A stretch of DNA of 64,000 bases from Parapristionchus giblindavisi (lineage: Eukaryota; Nematoda; Chromadorea; Rhabditida; Diplogasteridae), in NCBI GenBank assembly GCA_943737045.1, contig CALSFV010000399.1:148846-212845 (forward strand). The letters run 5' to 3'. The first letter of the stretch is position 1. The number at the start of each line of letters is the position of its first letter. Positions 12,589-24,439 of the stretch are shown here, piece by piece. The position numbers and the translations under genes were made by a program. Under the pieces are notes generated by a model that was not told the DNA's origin, did no database searches, and was given only the letters and a program-made list of their open reading frames with translations.

Positions 12589-14324
12589 GTATATGCTAAG
12601 ATGTATCCGATGACACTGCAATGGTCGCGCGTACCAATGGTTATCATATACATTAATAGTTCTATAATTCTTTCTTAAAAATTTTGCAACACAACCCACT
12701 TTTACTCTTTCTCTTTGTCTCTTTCCTTATAATATCATCATGTGCCCATTTATAATAATAATAATTATTTATTTATCTTTAACGATAAACAGAGAGGTGA
12801 AGAGAAAGTAACACAATATTATGGAATGATGCGTGAGATCAAACATTGATTCAAGTGGGGACGACAGTAGCTGATAGTGATACTGGAGTTAAATAAATCG
12901 GTACAATGGAAAGATAGATCAGTCTGGAATCGAGAAGTCGATCCTATTTTCGGGTAGTGATAGTGATAGTGATAGTGGAACGTATATCATATGTCCGTCT
13001 TTCTCCCTCTCCTCATTCCCTATCTCTATTCCTCTCCCTCTATCTCCCTCTCCTTTTTCCAATGTCTCCCTGATTCCTATCTCTCCCTCTCTCTCCTTAT
13101 TCCCTATCTCTCCCTCTCCTTATTCCTGTCTCTCTCTCTATGACCCTCCCTCTCACCATTCTTTTCTCGTCTCCTTCTCCCACTCCATCGCGCACACTCC
13201 ACTCTACCTCTACCTCTTGAAACATCTCCTCTGTCTTTTTATAAGTACTGTACGGCTAGGCTTGCTGTGGGTTACTGTAACTTGTGTGAGTGTAGGATTA
13301 CTGTAAGGACAGTGTAGTGTGTGTTGCTTGTAGTCCCTTCATGCCCTCTTTATCATTCTTCAATGATTTCTTGATCAAGCACCGACAAATTTATTTGCAT
13401 TGGTATTGTTGATATTATTACTCGGGTGCTACTGCAGAACGCCGTAAGAGTCCAAGAGGGTGGGGGGGGGATTTAAAAAAAAATTAGGAAAGGGCCTCAT
13501 ATTAATAATAATAATAACTTATGCACTACAATGATAAATTATAATAGCGAATAGTTGATATCGTGATGAATTACATAAAATACGATGCCACTGATATTAG
13601 GCTAATGGGTATCAATCAATGAATTTATTCATTTCAAGTAGAATACTAGATGATGGGGCTGATGGGTATATTAGTATGCAATCAAAGTTGAAAGGCGATA
13701 GAGTGAGAGAGACACAATCGAGATGGGAATATGGGCCCAATCGCGATAGGAGCTATCAATCGCAGCCACTGGGTACGAAAGGGGCCGGGACGCTAGATTT
13801 ACTATTGTGACATCCACCTTACCTATTGCACAACCATATTCTCTCTCATCATTAGCCCAGTTACATTTCCATACTAGGTAGCGATGATTTCTTAGTATAT
13901 TTAATTTTATTTTTATAATAGTGAAATTTAAAGACACACCTCGAGCTGATTTAACACTCTCGCTTTCTGTGTTTACGAGAGAATGTCGAACGAGAGGATA
14001 TACTGTATAAGCTTCTCTGGCGTTCAAATCGGTTCAATTTTTTCGCGGGTGTTTACTGTTTTCATGACGCTGTCTTGTATCATTCACTCGTTTTATTGCC
14101 AAAATCTATGCTTAATTAGTTTAATAGTACGAGATCACTTTTGTTTGACCACAACAGAGAACGCTTTTTTCCACTTAATATTCATTAAACGATTTCTAAA
14201 CCCAAATTTGTGCTTAAACTCTTGATCATTGTAATACGCTACGTTGTTCTTTTACACTTTTATTGAGTATTTATTTAAATAATATTCACTCTTTTTATTG
14301 CCAAATCTACGCTTAATTAGTTAA

Positions 14325-14437
14325 AGGGAGGGTAACCTCACTCAATGGTCTCTTCGACGCGCAATGCTCTCTCGTTGTTAGAGAACAGAGAAATAGTGTG
14401 CGCAATGAAGAGACCATTGAGTGAGGTAACGCTCCCT
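14325..14437. mobile_element. TTAA-flanked 113-bp MITE upstream of copy C
   Basis: Ends AGGGAGGGTAACCTCA and its inverse ACGCTCCCT, with TTAA on both sides. The copy B flank has the single TTAA of the empty site (GTTAAATAGC). TTAA targets are typical of piggyBac-type elements. Confidence 0.88.
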
Positions 14438-14621
14438 TTAAATAGCACGATATCACTCTTGCTTGACCACCATGAGAACACTTTTTTCCACCTATTATTC
14501 ATTAAACTATGTCTAAACTCAAACGCTCGATCCGCGTCTTTCGCTACGTTGTTCTTTTATGTACGTAGTTCTTTTATTAAGTATTTATTTAAATAATTAA
14601 TTTAAATTAATTTAAGCGAGT

Positions 14622-17600
14622 ATGTTCTATGCTCAATTTGTGCTATCGAAGAAGGGCCCGTTGGCTAAGATCTGGCTGGCGGCCCATTGGGAGAAGAAAC
14701 TGAGCAAAGCGCAGATCTACGAGACCAACATCCAAGATGCGGTCGACGAAATCAAGCAGCCCAAGGTACATTCTACTTTATAATTGATTGTAATTATATT
14801 CACTATGATATCAACCATAGGTGGGCGCGTGAAAACGAATTCTTTTTGCGCACAGCCTTGCCTGCCCTTGCAGGGCCTTGCGCATAGCCTTGTATAGCAA
14901 AAATTGGAAAATTTCCAGTGAAATCTGCTAAAAAATGGCCATGCGCATAGCCTTGCCTTACAATTCCCCGGTTTGCGCACAGCCTTTCCCCCAGCGTGCC
15001 CACCTATGATATCAACATATTTATTGAGTTTTACTGAGCATCAATCTTCTATGTTATATTATCTGTATTTCCTGTACTGTACTGTGAACATATGATTGAT
15101 ATACTATAATGTAGTTAACATTGCACTTATTCCTGAATCATTTTCGTGTTTACAATTCATGTAAAATATTAATATGTTAGTATCATTCGGACATTATCAA
15201 ATATACAAATTAAAAATGTAATACAATATTGATATAATAATAATATTAATCACAATAATTATAATAATTAACATATATTCAGGTCAAAATCGCACTTCGC
15301 ACCACCGGTCATCTGCTGCTCGGAATCGTGAGAATTCATTCGAAGAAGACCAAGTACCTCCTAGCTGACTGCAACGAGGCTTTCTTCAAGGTGACTTATC
15401 ATTTAAAACTTGGTTCAATTCACATTTTCAAAACTGCTAACTGACTGTTGTTATAAACTGACGTTATTTCGCTAAAACTGCTTGTTTTCGCTTTTTTGTC
15501 TCTTCGTCTTCGAAATCCGCAAAGTAACCGATTTTAAAAGCAAAGTAATGTATAAAGTAACTTGTACCCCCTGCTCTAAAATAATCTAAAAGCCAATGGA
15601 ATGCTGTGAAGAATATTATCTAATATTATTTATTTATTTATTTATTTATTTATTACAGATCAAAGAGGCCTTCCGTTCTGGTCGACTCGAGTTGACCGAA
15701 GACACGTACGAAGCACCAAAGAATGCGATCACATTACCTGAGGTAGTATTTGTATTTATTTATTTATTTAATCTATCTTAATTAATTATTTTATCATATT
15801 TACTCAATAAATATGACAGCAAGTGCTATGCTTGAAATAAATAACATATTGATTTCATCTTCTTCAGAAAATACGATAAGATCATACATGGGCGCCAACA
15901 TGGGGGTGCCCCCTGTAAAAATAGGACTTTTAGAAAATTTGTGGAATGCCCCCTGTAAAAATGACGTTTAGGTGAAATTTTTGCCAAAAAACGTGAAGGT
16001 CCCCTGTAAAATTAGCCGTTTTTCGTTCGGATGCCCCCTGTAGAATCGCGCTCCAGGTACCCCGCCCATGTATGGATAAGATAAATGATTATTGTTTTTA
16101 AATGTTACAAAATGAGATAATAATCCATCATAGGTGTGCACCATGGACAATCTCATGGACAATCTCCTTCTTCCGGAACTCGGCGATCTCGACTTTGGTC
16201 AGCAGATCCAGATAAATCAGGTGGGATTATTGCTTTATTTATTGATTTATTGATTGATGTTATTGATTTATCGATTGATATTATTGATTTATCGATTGAT
16301 GTTACTGATCATAGGTCGAAAAGTATGGTACAGAGTACCAAGCCTGACCGCATTTTGAGCCAAAGTTTAACAAAAATCGAAAAACCGCATTTTGAAAATG
16401 TGCAACCTAGCTATTCGACCTATGGGTTTATTGATTGCCCCCCCCCTCTTCATCATCAGAGCCGCCCTCTTGAATAAACGTGTTAAACACGGAAATTGAG
16501 CTGAAAATTATTGATTGATAAAGTGTGGATTTTTCATCAATCCATCTGGAAAGCAATGGCGGAGCGCTAATGATTGACTGGGGGAGTTAAACAGATGATT
16601 GGGGCAAATATCGACTGATTATTGATTGATTATCGATTGATTCTGAGATAATTTGATTGATCTTTGCAGTCTCGAGTCGACGACATCACCCTCAAGGACG
16701 ACTTCTTACACGACAGCAGCACCAGTGTCTTGTGTCTCTCAGGCAATGGCTTTTTAGTGAGTTGATCTTCATTATTAGTCTTGCTGTTGTTCGAGTGATA
16801 TAATAGTGTTGAAACGTGCATTCAACTGTATTTGTACCCATGAAAGGTCGTCATTTTTAGCTTCCTTTTTATCAAGTGGCCTAAAATGGGCCTTATATAG
16901 TGGGTCAGTCCTCGCATTGCGAGGGTATCGCAAAGTATCATATTTGTACCTTTATATTGTGATTAATTTCATTGACTAGAGTGTTGTTGTGGGAGTGATG
17001 TAATACTACTGAAACGTGTATTCAACCGGTTGCCTCGGGGAATTTTAGTTTGAATTATCTAAAATATCTTTGAAGTGAAGCTTTCGAGCTAACTATACCA
17101 ATTCCGATTTACAATAATAATAATAATTTATTATTTGTTTCTCTAGACAGGATACTATATTTAAAACATTGATTTGAATATATGTGAAAATAAATAAATA
17201 TTTATAAATAAATAAATAAAATATTTAAGATGGACGATTTCGGTGACGGTGGCATGGGCAGTCACTGCGACAGTCTGGCTGACTTCGATATCACTGAAGA
17301 GGACATGGAGATGGCTCGAAGAGATGCCGGTACGTACTTTCTTTAGGCATTACATAATAATAATATGAAAAATCAACGACTTGACTAGAGAACAAGAGCA
17401 CAACCGAATAGGAAATGTGGAAAAGATGCACAGGAGTGAATGAATGTAATAACAGAACCGAATGTGGAGTCTAAGGTACAATCTTAGACTCCACATTCGG
17501 TTCTGTTATTACATTCATTCACTCCTGTGCATGATAATAATAATAATAATAATAATAATAATATTTTTTGCAGCCGCCTCCCGTTCGGTGCTTTCCGACC

Positions 17601-17662
17601 GTCTCCGTGAGCAGACTCCGTGCGTGGAGGGTAGACAGGTATGTTATCAACCGTTATTATTA

Positions 17663-17721
<59 letters not shown>

Positions 17722-20700
17722 TTAGGCGCCCGGTGAGGCGCTCTTCGGTGACGATGATGACTACGGTGATGGAGGAGCGGGAGCGGATGATCATCATGAT
17801 CATCAGCTGCAGCAGGATGATAGTCAGTGCATTTGCTTATTTCTAACAATATTCTTTGGAAATTTGTCTGTATTGATTCGATGAAGCCCGATTCTCTATC
17901 GCACACTTTGGATTTTGAATGTTTTTTCTCACTAAAAACGCTAAGAAAAGTTTCGTGCTGTCGATAAGGTTTTAAGAAATCGATATTTTGTCAATCTTGA
18001 GTATTATGAGAGACTATCTGGCTCAAGTGACATTCTCTTGGCACTTGGCCAAAAAGTGATATGAACCGATCGGGCCCATATCGTGCACAGCTGTAGTATG
18101 GGGTGGCATGAGCTCACAGACGGAGTTTGGGTTCGTCATATCTGCATCCTCGCTAAATAACGTTAGTTCGATGAACTGGCATCAAAATTTCAAAGTTTAC
18201 GGATTCGTTCGATATGTGTATGCGACGATGGGCAATAATATGCAGGTAAATCCCACCAAGTGTCATCCCGATCCAAAACCGTGATGCCCAGAAATAATTT
18301 AAAAATCAATTGATGTTAACAAAAATATTTTGTTTTATTTTTCCTACAATTTCCTCTCGGTGGTTGACTTTTTTTATTCCTTCAATTTGACGAGTATTCA
18401 TTTGTGTAACTAATGTATGAAAATGAACTAAAACAAATTGGGAAAAAGTTGCCTTATTCCTGAAAAACCTCGACTAATTCGCCTTTTTATCGCGAACTGA
18501 ACGAATTATCGTGTGCCGATTACGGTAATGCATATGCGGGAATTCAAAATTCGGTAATCACTATTATTTATCATTCGATTTCGGTATCATACTATTGTTT
18601 TCTTTTATTATTAGCTTGTTGTATGAATTTCTGAGGAGTAATATGACACATTTTTTCGGAAAAAAGAAGAAAAAATGCTTAATTTTGAATTTCAGCATTT
18701 GCATTACCGTAACCGACACACGATAATTCGTTCAGTTCGCGATAAAAAGGCGAAATAGTCGTGGTTTTTCGGGAATAAGGCAACTTTTTCCCAATTTGTT
18801 TTAGTTCATTTTCATACAGTAGTTACACTAATGAATACTCGTCAAATTGAAGGAATAAAAAAAGTCAGCCACCGAGAGGCAATTGTAGGAAAAATAAAAC
18901 AAAATATTTTTGTTAACATCAATTGATTTTTAAATTATTTCTGGGCCTCACGGTTTTGGATCGGGATGACACTTGGTGGGATTTACCTGCTTATTATTGC
19001 CCATCGTCGCATACACATATCGAACGAATCTGTAAACTCTGAAATTTTTATGCCTTTTTATCGAACTTACGTTATTTAGCGAGGATGTAGATATGACGAA
19101 CCCAAACTCCGTCTGGGAGCTTATGCCACCCCATACTACAGCTGTGCACGATTTGGGCCCGATCGGTTCATATCACTTTTTGGCCAAGTGCCAAGCCATA
19201 AGCAAAATATGTTCACTGAGTCAGATAGTCTCTCTTATATATTGAAAGAATATCGGAATCTGAATTCTCATCCAAAGATTACTGTATCGCCAAAGAATAC
19301 TGTATGATTTCCAGTGTTCATGGACCATCAATCGATCGGTGGATCGATCGCCGGTGACGCCATGGATGTCGACGGTTTCCTCGTAGGATCGCACGCAGGC
19401 AGCGTTGTCCCAGGTACGGTATAGCTATCGATCGATTGGAGATTTTATTGATTGATTTTGCTTTAAATTCTCGTGTTGCAGAAGATCAGCGTTCAATCAT
19501 TGACGCGCCCGACTCATCGTTTGCCCTCGAGCCTCTCGAAGCTATCGCTGCTGAGAAGGTATTATCGATTTGTCATTATACGGTATTATCGATTGATCAG
19601 TATACAGTATTATTGATTGATTATCGATCAATAACTGAGAATAAAAGCGTTGTCTTTGATCTCATAATGTTCTAGAAATCCGCGTGATCATTCGAATAGA
19701 AAGGGTTTAGCGCACATTTAATACGTTGCATGGCAGCCGTTTTATCCCCCTGATCAATAGATTGTTTTTCAATCGATAGATAATATACAAGATTAGTCAA
19801 TCAATAATCATCGCCTAATCGATCGATAATTGATCTTTGATCTTTGATCTCCTTGTAGGCGACTCGTCAGCGTCGCAGACGTCGTCTCATCATTGACGAC
19901 CAGAAGAACATCTCGGGAGAGGAGATGAAGCAGAACATGGCTGACTATCGGTTGGTGGTGGATTATTGATTTTTGTTATTATCGATTTATTGATTCCTTT
20001 TTTTCGCGACTTCATGAGTTCAGAGCGAAAATGGCCTTGTAACTGTTGTTTATTATTTTTATATAGAATTGAAAATAGTGTGTTTTATTCATATTCTTAT
20101 TTATTTTCCCATAGTTTTTGAAAAACATGAACAACGAAAGAAACGATCTAGATGGGAGCCATTTAATTACAATCAGAGGTTAAACCTTTGTTGATTTCGT
20201 GCTTCATTGATTATTGATTAACTTTATTGATGGAGTCACAATGACGTATTCTTCCTTACAGAGACACGCTGCAGCCACTCGATCTGGCCCCGCCCACCCG
20301 TCGACTCATGCGTCTCAAGGAGAGCGGAAACGTCGAGAAGGTGAGTCTAGAGAAGACTCTTTGCAGTTTGATCCCTTACTGAGATCCACGTATTTGTGTG
20401 GAATGATTTATTTATTTATCGTATACCACAAGGGTGCTTCATCAAGCACAAAATGTTCGAATGCAGTTAAATTGTGTGGAATGACAAAATATTAAAATTA
20501 TTATGTTCGTAATGTTCGGTATTTCAGCTCTTCCATCTTCCCGGCAGCTCGTTCGTGAAGAACAAGAACCTGATCAGAGTAAGATTGTTTTAATAATAAT
20601 AATAATAATAATAATAATTTTATTTGCATTTCCTTCGGTCTACTGTGCACCCCGTTTGTTTAATGTTTCGTGCACAGTCTATTTTTCTAATTCTCATTTC

Positions 20701-23060
20701 ATTGGTGATTTCTTTGAGCCGAATACTAATTACTAGCTTACAAAAAATTTACTTGATATTTGATTATTTCAATCAATATTATTAATATTATTATTATTTA
20801 TATTATTATTATTATTATTATTACAGCAATACCAATCGAAACTCACCTTCACCTGTCGTCAATCGTTCGCCACTGGCCCCTCCGGGAACATGCTCGACGA
20901 GTCGATAGAGGACATCAGACGAGACCTCGACTACGATGATAACATTGAGGATGTCGAGGATCGATCCACCATTGTGAGTGTACGGTAGGGGGTATTGATT
21001 GATGGGCCCAACATTGTGAGTGTTCGGTATACTGTGTACGGTAGGGGATATTGATTGATGGGTCCACCATTGTGAGTATGATTAAAGGGAGCGCAACTTC
21101 TCGCAATGGTCTCTTCATTGCGCACACTATTTCTTTGTTCTCTCACAACGATAGAGCATTGCGCGTCGAAGAGACCGTTGAGTGAGGTTACGCTCCCTTT
21201 ATGGGGAGAGAAGGAAGAGAATTTTGTCTATGACTGTGAAAGAAGGTATAATGGAAAAGATAAGGAGATTATGAGTAAAAGGAAAAAATGCGATCCGATG
21301 TTTTAGACTCGGTTTTAGACACCGGAATCGCTCTATTAAAACCCCTAATCATTCTTATTCCTTCTTTTAGTTCGGTGGTGGAGCCATCGACGACTTTGAC
21401 GACGGCAACTTCATGGACATTGGACCGCCCATGTCGATCGGTACGGTATCGATTTATTTATTGATCGTTATTGATTTTCTAACTCCTCTGTTATTTTTGA
21501 CTTGCGGTTTGCACCGCGGTGTACACCTTCTTTCCACTGTGTCATACACGACGCGGTTGCCGCCGCAAGTCGAAAATACCGGAGAATTGTTTTCCTTGTA
21601 GTTTGTAGTCTGATTATTGATTTATTGATTTTACCTCTCACAGGAGGTGGTTCACCCATGCACGATATGGACTTTGACGATCAGCCGTCGGTCGGCAGCG
21701 GAGGTACGGTTACAGTATATCTGTATTTATTGATTTTTTATTTGAATTATTAAATACTCTCTGATTATTGATTGAATTTTTAAATATTCTCTGATTATTG
21801 ATTGATTTGATCAGGTGCGGCTGCGCCTGAAGAGATGAGTCCCCCGGAGAAGAAGAGAAAGCGCGGAGATGAGAGCAAGATGGAGGTGGGATTTTACATT
21901 TTTAAAGGATTTTTGAATAAATTTAGTGCAAATAATAATAATATTAATAATAATGGTATACGTGGGCGGGGGTACGTCACGAGTATGTAGGGGGCTGCGA
22001 TGAGTCACAAATGATGCGCGTTGTTAAGGCAAATATTATGAATATTATGATCGGCTAGTTTTATGCGAGTGGGAGAGTTTTCTTTTCGGTAGGTATCCTG
22101 CAAATGTCTATCGAAAACAGTCAATTATTAGTTGGTAAAAGATTTGATAGGAAACAAGGTGATTTGCGGTGTTACTCATAATATGTCTACACACGGTATA
22201 TCGTTGTCGCTGGTGTGACCCTTCCATACTAAAATAAATTATTTATTTATTATTATTATTATTATTATTTATTTATTTATTATTATTATTGTTGTTCAGA
22301 AGACGCTCGATGACGATGATGACAAGGCCGAGCATGGAGACGAGGATCACAGGTAATTTATTTTATTTATTTATTTTAAATATTTATTTTATTTATTTAT
22401 TTATTTTTATTGATGGTAGACGATGCTACTCATCTGACTTATTGTTAAGTCTGATATGATAAATGAATTTGAATTTGAATTTAAAAAAATTATTATTGTT
22501 TGACGTAATTGTACAAAATAGATTGATTTTCGTAATTTTCTTTTTTTTTTGAAAGAATTCTTTTGCAGGTGGACAAAGCGCACGCAGAATGTGCTCAACA
22601 CCATCGCCACGAAGATCAGAGGCAGTGAGGACGGAGAGGTTTGATCTTTGATCTTTGATCTTTAATCTTTTATTTTTGGTTCTTTGGTCTTTGATTATTT
22701 TTATATTTTTGATTGATGCCCATTTCTACCGTACTTATTAATTGCTTGTCATCAAGTGACCCGAGAGATAGTGGCTTTTCATACAATCATTGATCTCTAC
22801 CGTATCCCTGATCCACTACCGTATCCCTGATCCACTTACCGTAACCCTGATCCTCCACCGTAATCCTCAACCTTCCCTGATTGCAGATCATGTTCTCCGA
22901 TCTGCTCACGAAGGGATCGACGCGCAAGACTGCCGCCCAGAAGTTCTACACCCTCCTTGTGTTGACCAAGTGGCAGGCAGTGGACGTGGCCCAAGCGGAG
23001 CCCTACGGAGAGATTACGATCCGTCCGGGACCACAAATGGACGAAACCGCCGCTTCCTAA
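14622..23060 (+). CDS. rad21: RAD21/SCC-1 cohesin kleisin, copy C (complete, 604 aa)
   Basis: This is a tandem duplicate of copy B with the same 20-exon structure: 14622-14765, 15283-15390, 15659-15742, 16134-16220, 16670-16756, 17230-17329, 17574-17638, 17726-17822, 19315-19413, 19482-19558, 19859-19950, 20262-20340, 20528-20578, 20827-20973, 21371-21440, 21644-21703, 21815-21885, 22300-22352, 22569-22638, 22887-23060. N-terminal domain, both ExxR motifs, KKRKR and the winged helix are retained. The largest coding difference is at the end of exon 5, which reads [11 protein letters not shown] instead of SVLGGYDFG. Others are small, such as T to M at the start of exon 6 and FLV for FPV in exon 9. 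Insertions private to this copy lie in introns (15883-16074, about 17360-17532, 18008-19234, 21086-21198) and upstream (14325-14437). The frame is intact, so it is probably functional. Confidence 0.94.
14816..15008. mobile_element. MITE, CATAGGTGGGCG family (copy C intron 1)
   Basis: Duplicate of the 5128-5320 element at the same intron position with the same ATATCAAC flanks. Confidence 0.85.
15883..16074. mobile_element. MITE, CATACATGGGCG family (copy C intron 3)
   Basis: 192 bp, CATACATGGGCGCC to CCCGCCCATGTATG, flanked by 8-bp GATAAGAT. Copy B has the uninterrupted single target at about 6041-6048. Confidence 0.92.
16310..16424. mobile_element. MITE, CATAGGTCGAAAAG family (copy C intron 4)
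   Basis: Copy C counterpart of 6275-6389, nearly identical. Confidence 0.65.
17426..17532. repeat. Perfect 50-bp hairpin in intron 6 of copy C
   Basis: Two 50-base arms (17426-17475 and 17483-17532) are exact inverses around a 7-base loop. It is part of an insertion of about 180 bp absent from copy B. Confidence 0.9.
17654..17720. repeat. (TTA)n microsatellite (copy C intron 7)
   Basis: ATT units, much longer than in copy B at the same place. Confidence 0.9.
18008..19234. mobile_element. 1.2-kb palindromic transposon (copy C intron 8)
   Basis: Ends GAGAGACTATCTGGCTCA and its near inverse, flanked by TTAT on both sides. Two arms of about 530 bp surround a loop near 18536-18700. No transposase frame. 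Copy B lacks it. Confidence 0.9.
21086..21198. mobile_element. TTAA/TTAT-flanked 113-bp MITE (copy C intron 14)
   Basis: Same family as 14325-14437, starting AGGGAGCGCAAC and ending GTTACGCTCCCT, with TTAA left and TTAT right. Not present in copy B. Confidence 0.85.
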
Positions 23061-24285
23061 GCGTACTGTACCTTCCATTTATTGATTTTTTGATTGATCA
23101 GCTGTATAGCTTGATTATCGATCACATCTACTTTCCCCATGTCCTATGCGTACTGTAGCTGTATATTGATTGATTAGCTTCATTATCGATCACATCTACT
23201 TTCCCCATGTCCTATGCGTACTGTAACTGTCTATTGATTGATTAGCCGTATAGCTTGATTATCGAACGCATTTGTATTCCCGCATGTCCTACTGTAGTTT
23301 ATGCGTCCAATTCACTTATTGATTGATTTGATTTTTGATTTCTTTTTCCGCTTCCAATGTAGCTGTGTAATTACCGCCGCGGTACCTTCTGTACTATGCG
23401 ATCTTTTTTTACCGATTAGTTGCTGTACCTGATTTCTACCGTAATTTGCTCTATCGATTTTCGCTTTCAACAGAAACGTCTAGCTATAAGTATCGATTTT
23501 TTGCAGTCTCTGCTTGAACATACTACACTTTCTTGTACAGTATCATGCTATTTATAATGCGATTTATATTTTTTTTGTTTCCTTGCATCTCTTGAGATAT
23601 TCTTTTGTTCGTATATCTTTCCATTGCCTTGCAGACTTCGATTATCGATTTTCGACTGATCTACATCATTCGTTCATTCACTTATCGATTTTGTTACAGA
23701 AAAAATATTATCATTATTTATGAAATCCGCTTTTTGTTGTATGGTAACAGATTGATTTTCGAACTCGAAGTATTCTTTTCATTTGTATATGTATGATTCT
23801 TCTGCCTTTATCCTTTTTCCTTCTCATCATTCTTCATTGATTATCGATCTCTATGAACCACTCCGAATTACCGTATACCGTATACTCTACCGTACTCTCC
23901 CCATTATCGATTGATTGATTATCTAACATTCCCCGCTTGCTTACTAATCTCAGCCTTTTTTGTATGTATCGCCCTTGCACTATGTACCGTATAAACTCCC
24001 TGAGATACAGTAATCTGATAAGGAGGCCTTGTTATTACCGTATCCCCCGCTTTTTATTGATTTTTGTTTCCTTTCATCCCTATATACTTATACTATATAC
24101 TATATACTTATACTATACTTATACTATACTTATACTATACTTATACTATACTTTACTATACTTTACTTTTGTTATATACTTTGAGATATACTTTTGTTCA
24201 TTTATCCTTCCATCGGCATTGATTATTGATTTTCGATAGTCCATTATTCATTTATCGATCTTTTATCGATTATCGATTTTTGTGT

Positions 24286-24291
24286 AATAAA
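24286..24291 (+). terminator. Candidate poly(A) signal of kleisin copy C
   Basis: AATAAA in the same conserved context, about 1.2 kb past the TAA. An imperfect ACTTATACT tandem repeat (about 24084-24185) lengthens this flank. Confidence 0.35.
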
Positions 24292-24439
24292 GTATGTGCT
24301 AAGATGTATAAGATGACATTGCAATGGTCGTTCGTACCGATGGTTATCATATAAATTATTTTATTTTGCTCGCATTTTCATCTTTAACAACCAGGCGGAG
24401 TCTTGTATCACATTCGGTCTAAATATATTCGATTGTGCT

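Larger units (their letters stand above)
12041..14621. other. Intergenic region B-C
   Basis: This is a duplicate of the A-B spacer. It has two insertions of its own: about 226 bp near 12757-12982 (no recognisable ends, with a GATAGT repeat) and a TTAA-flanked MITE at 14325-14437. No gene seen. Confidence 0.6.
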
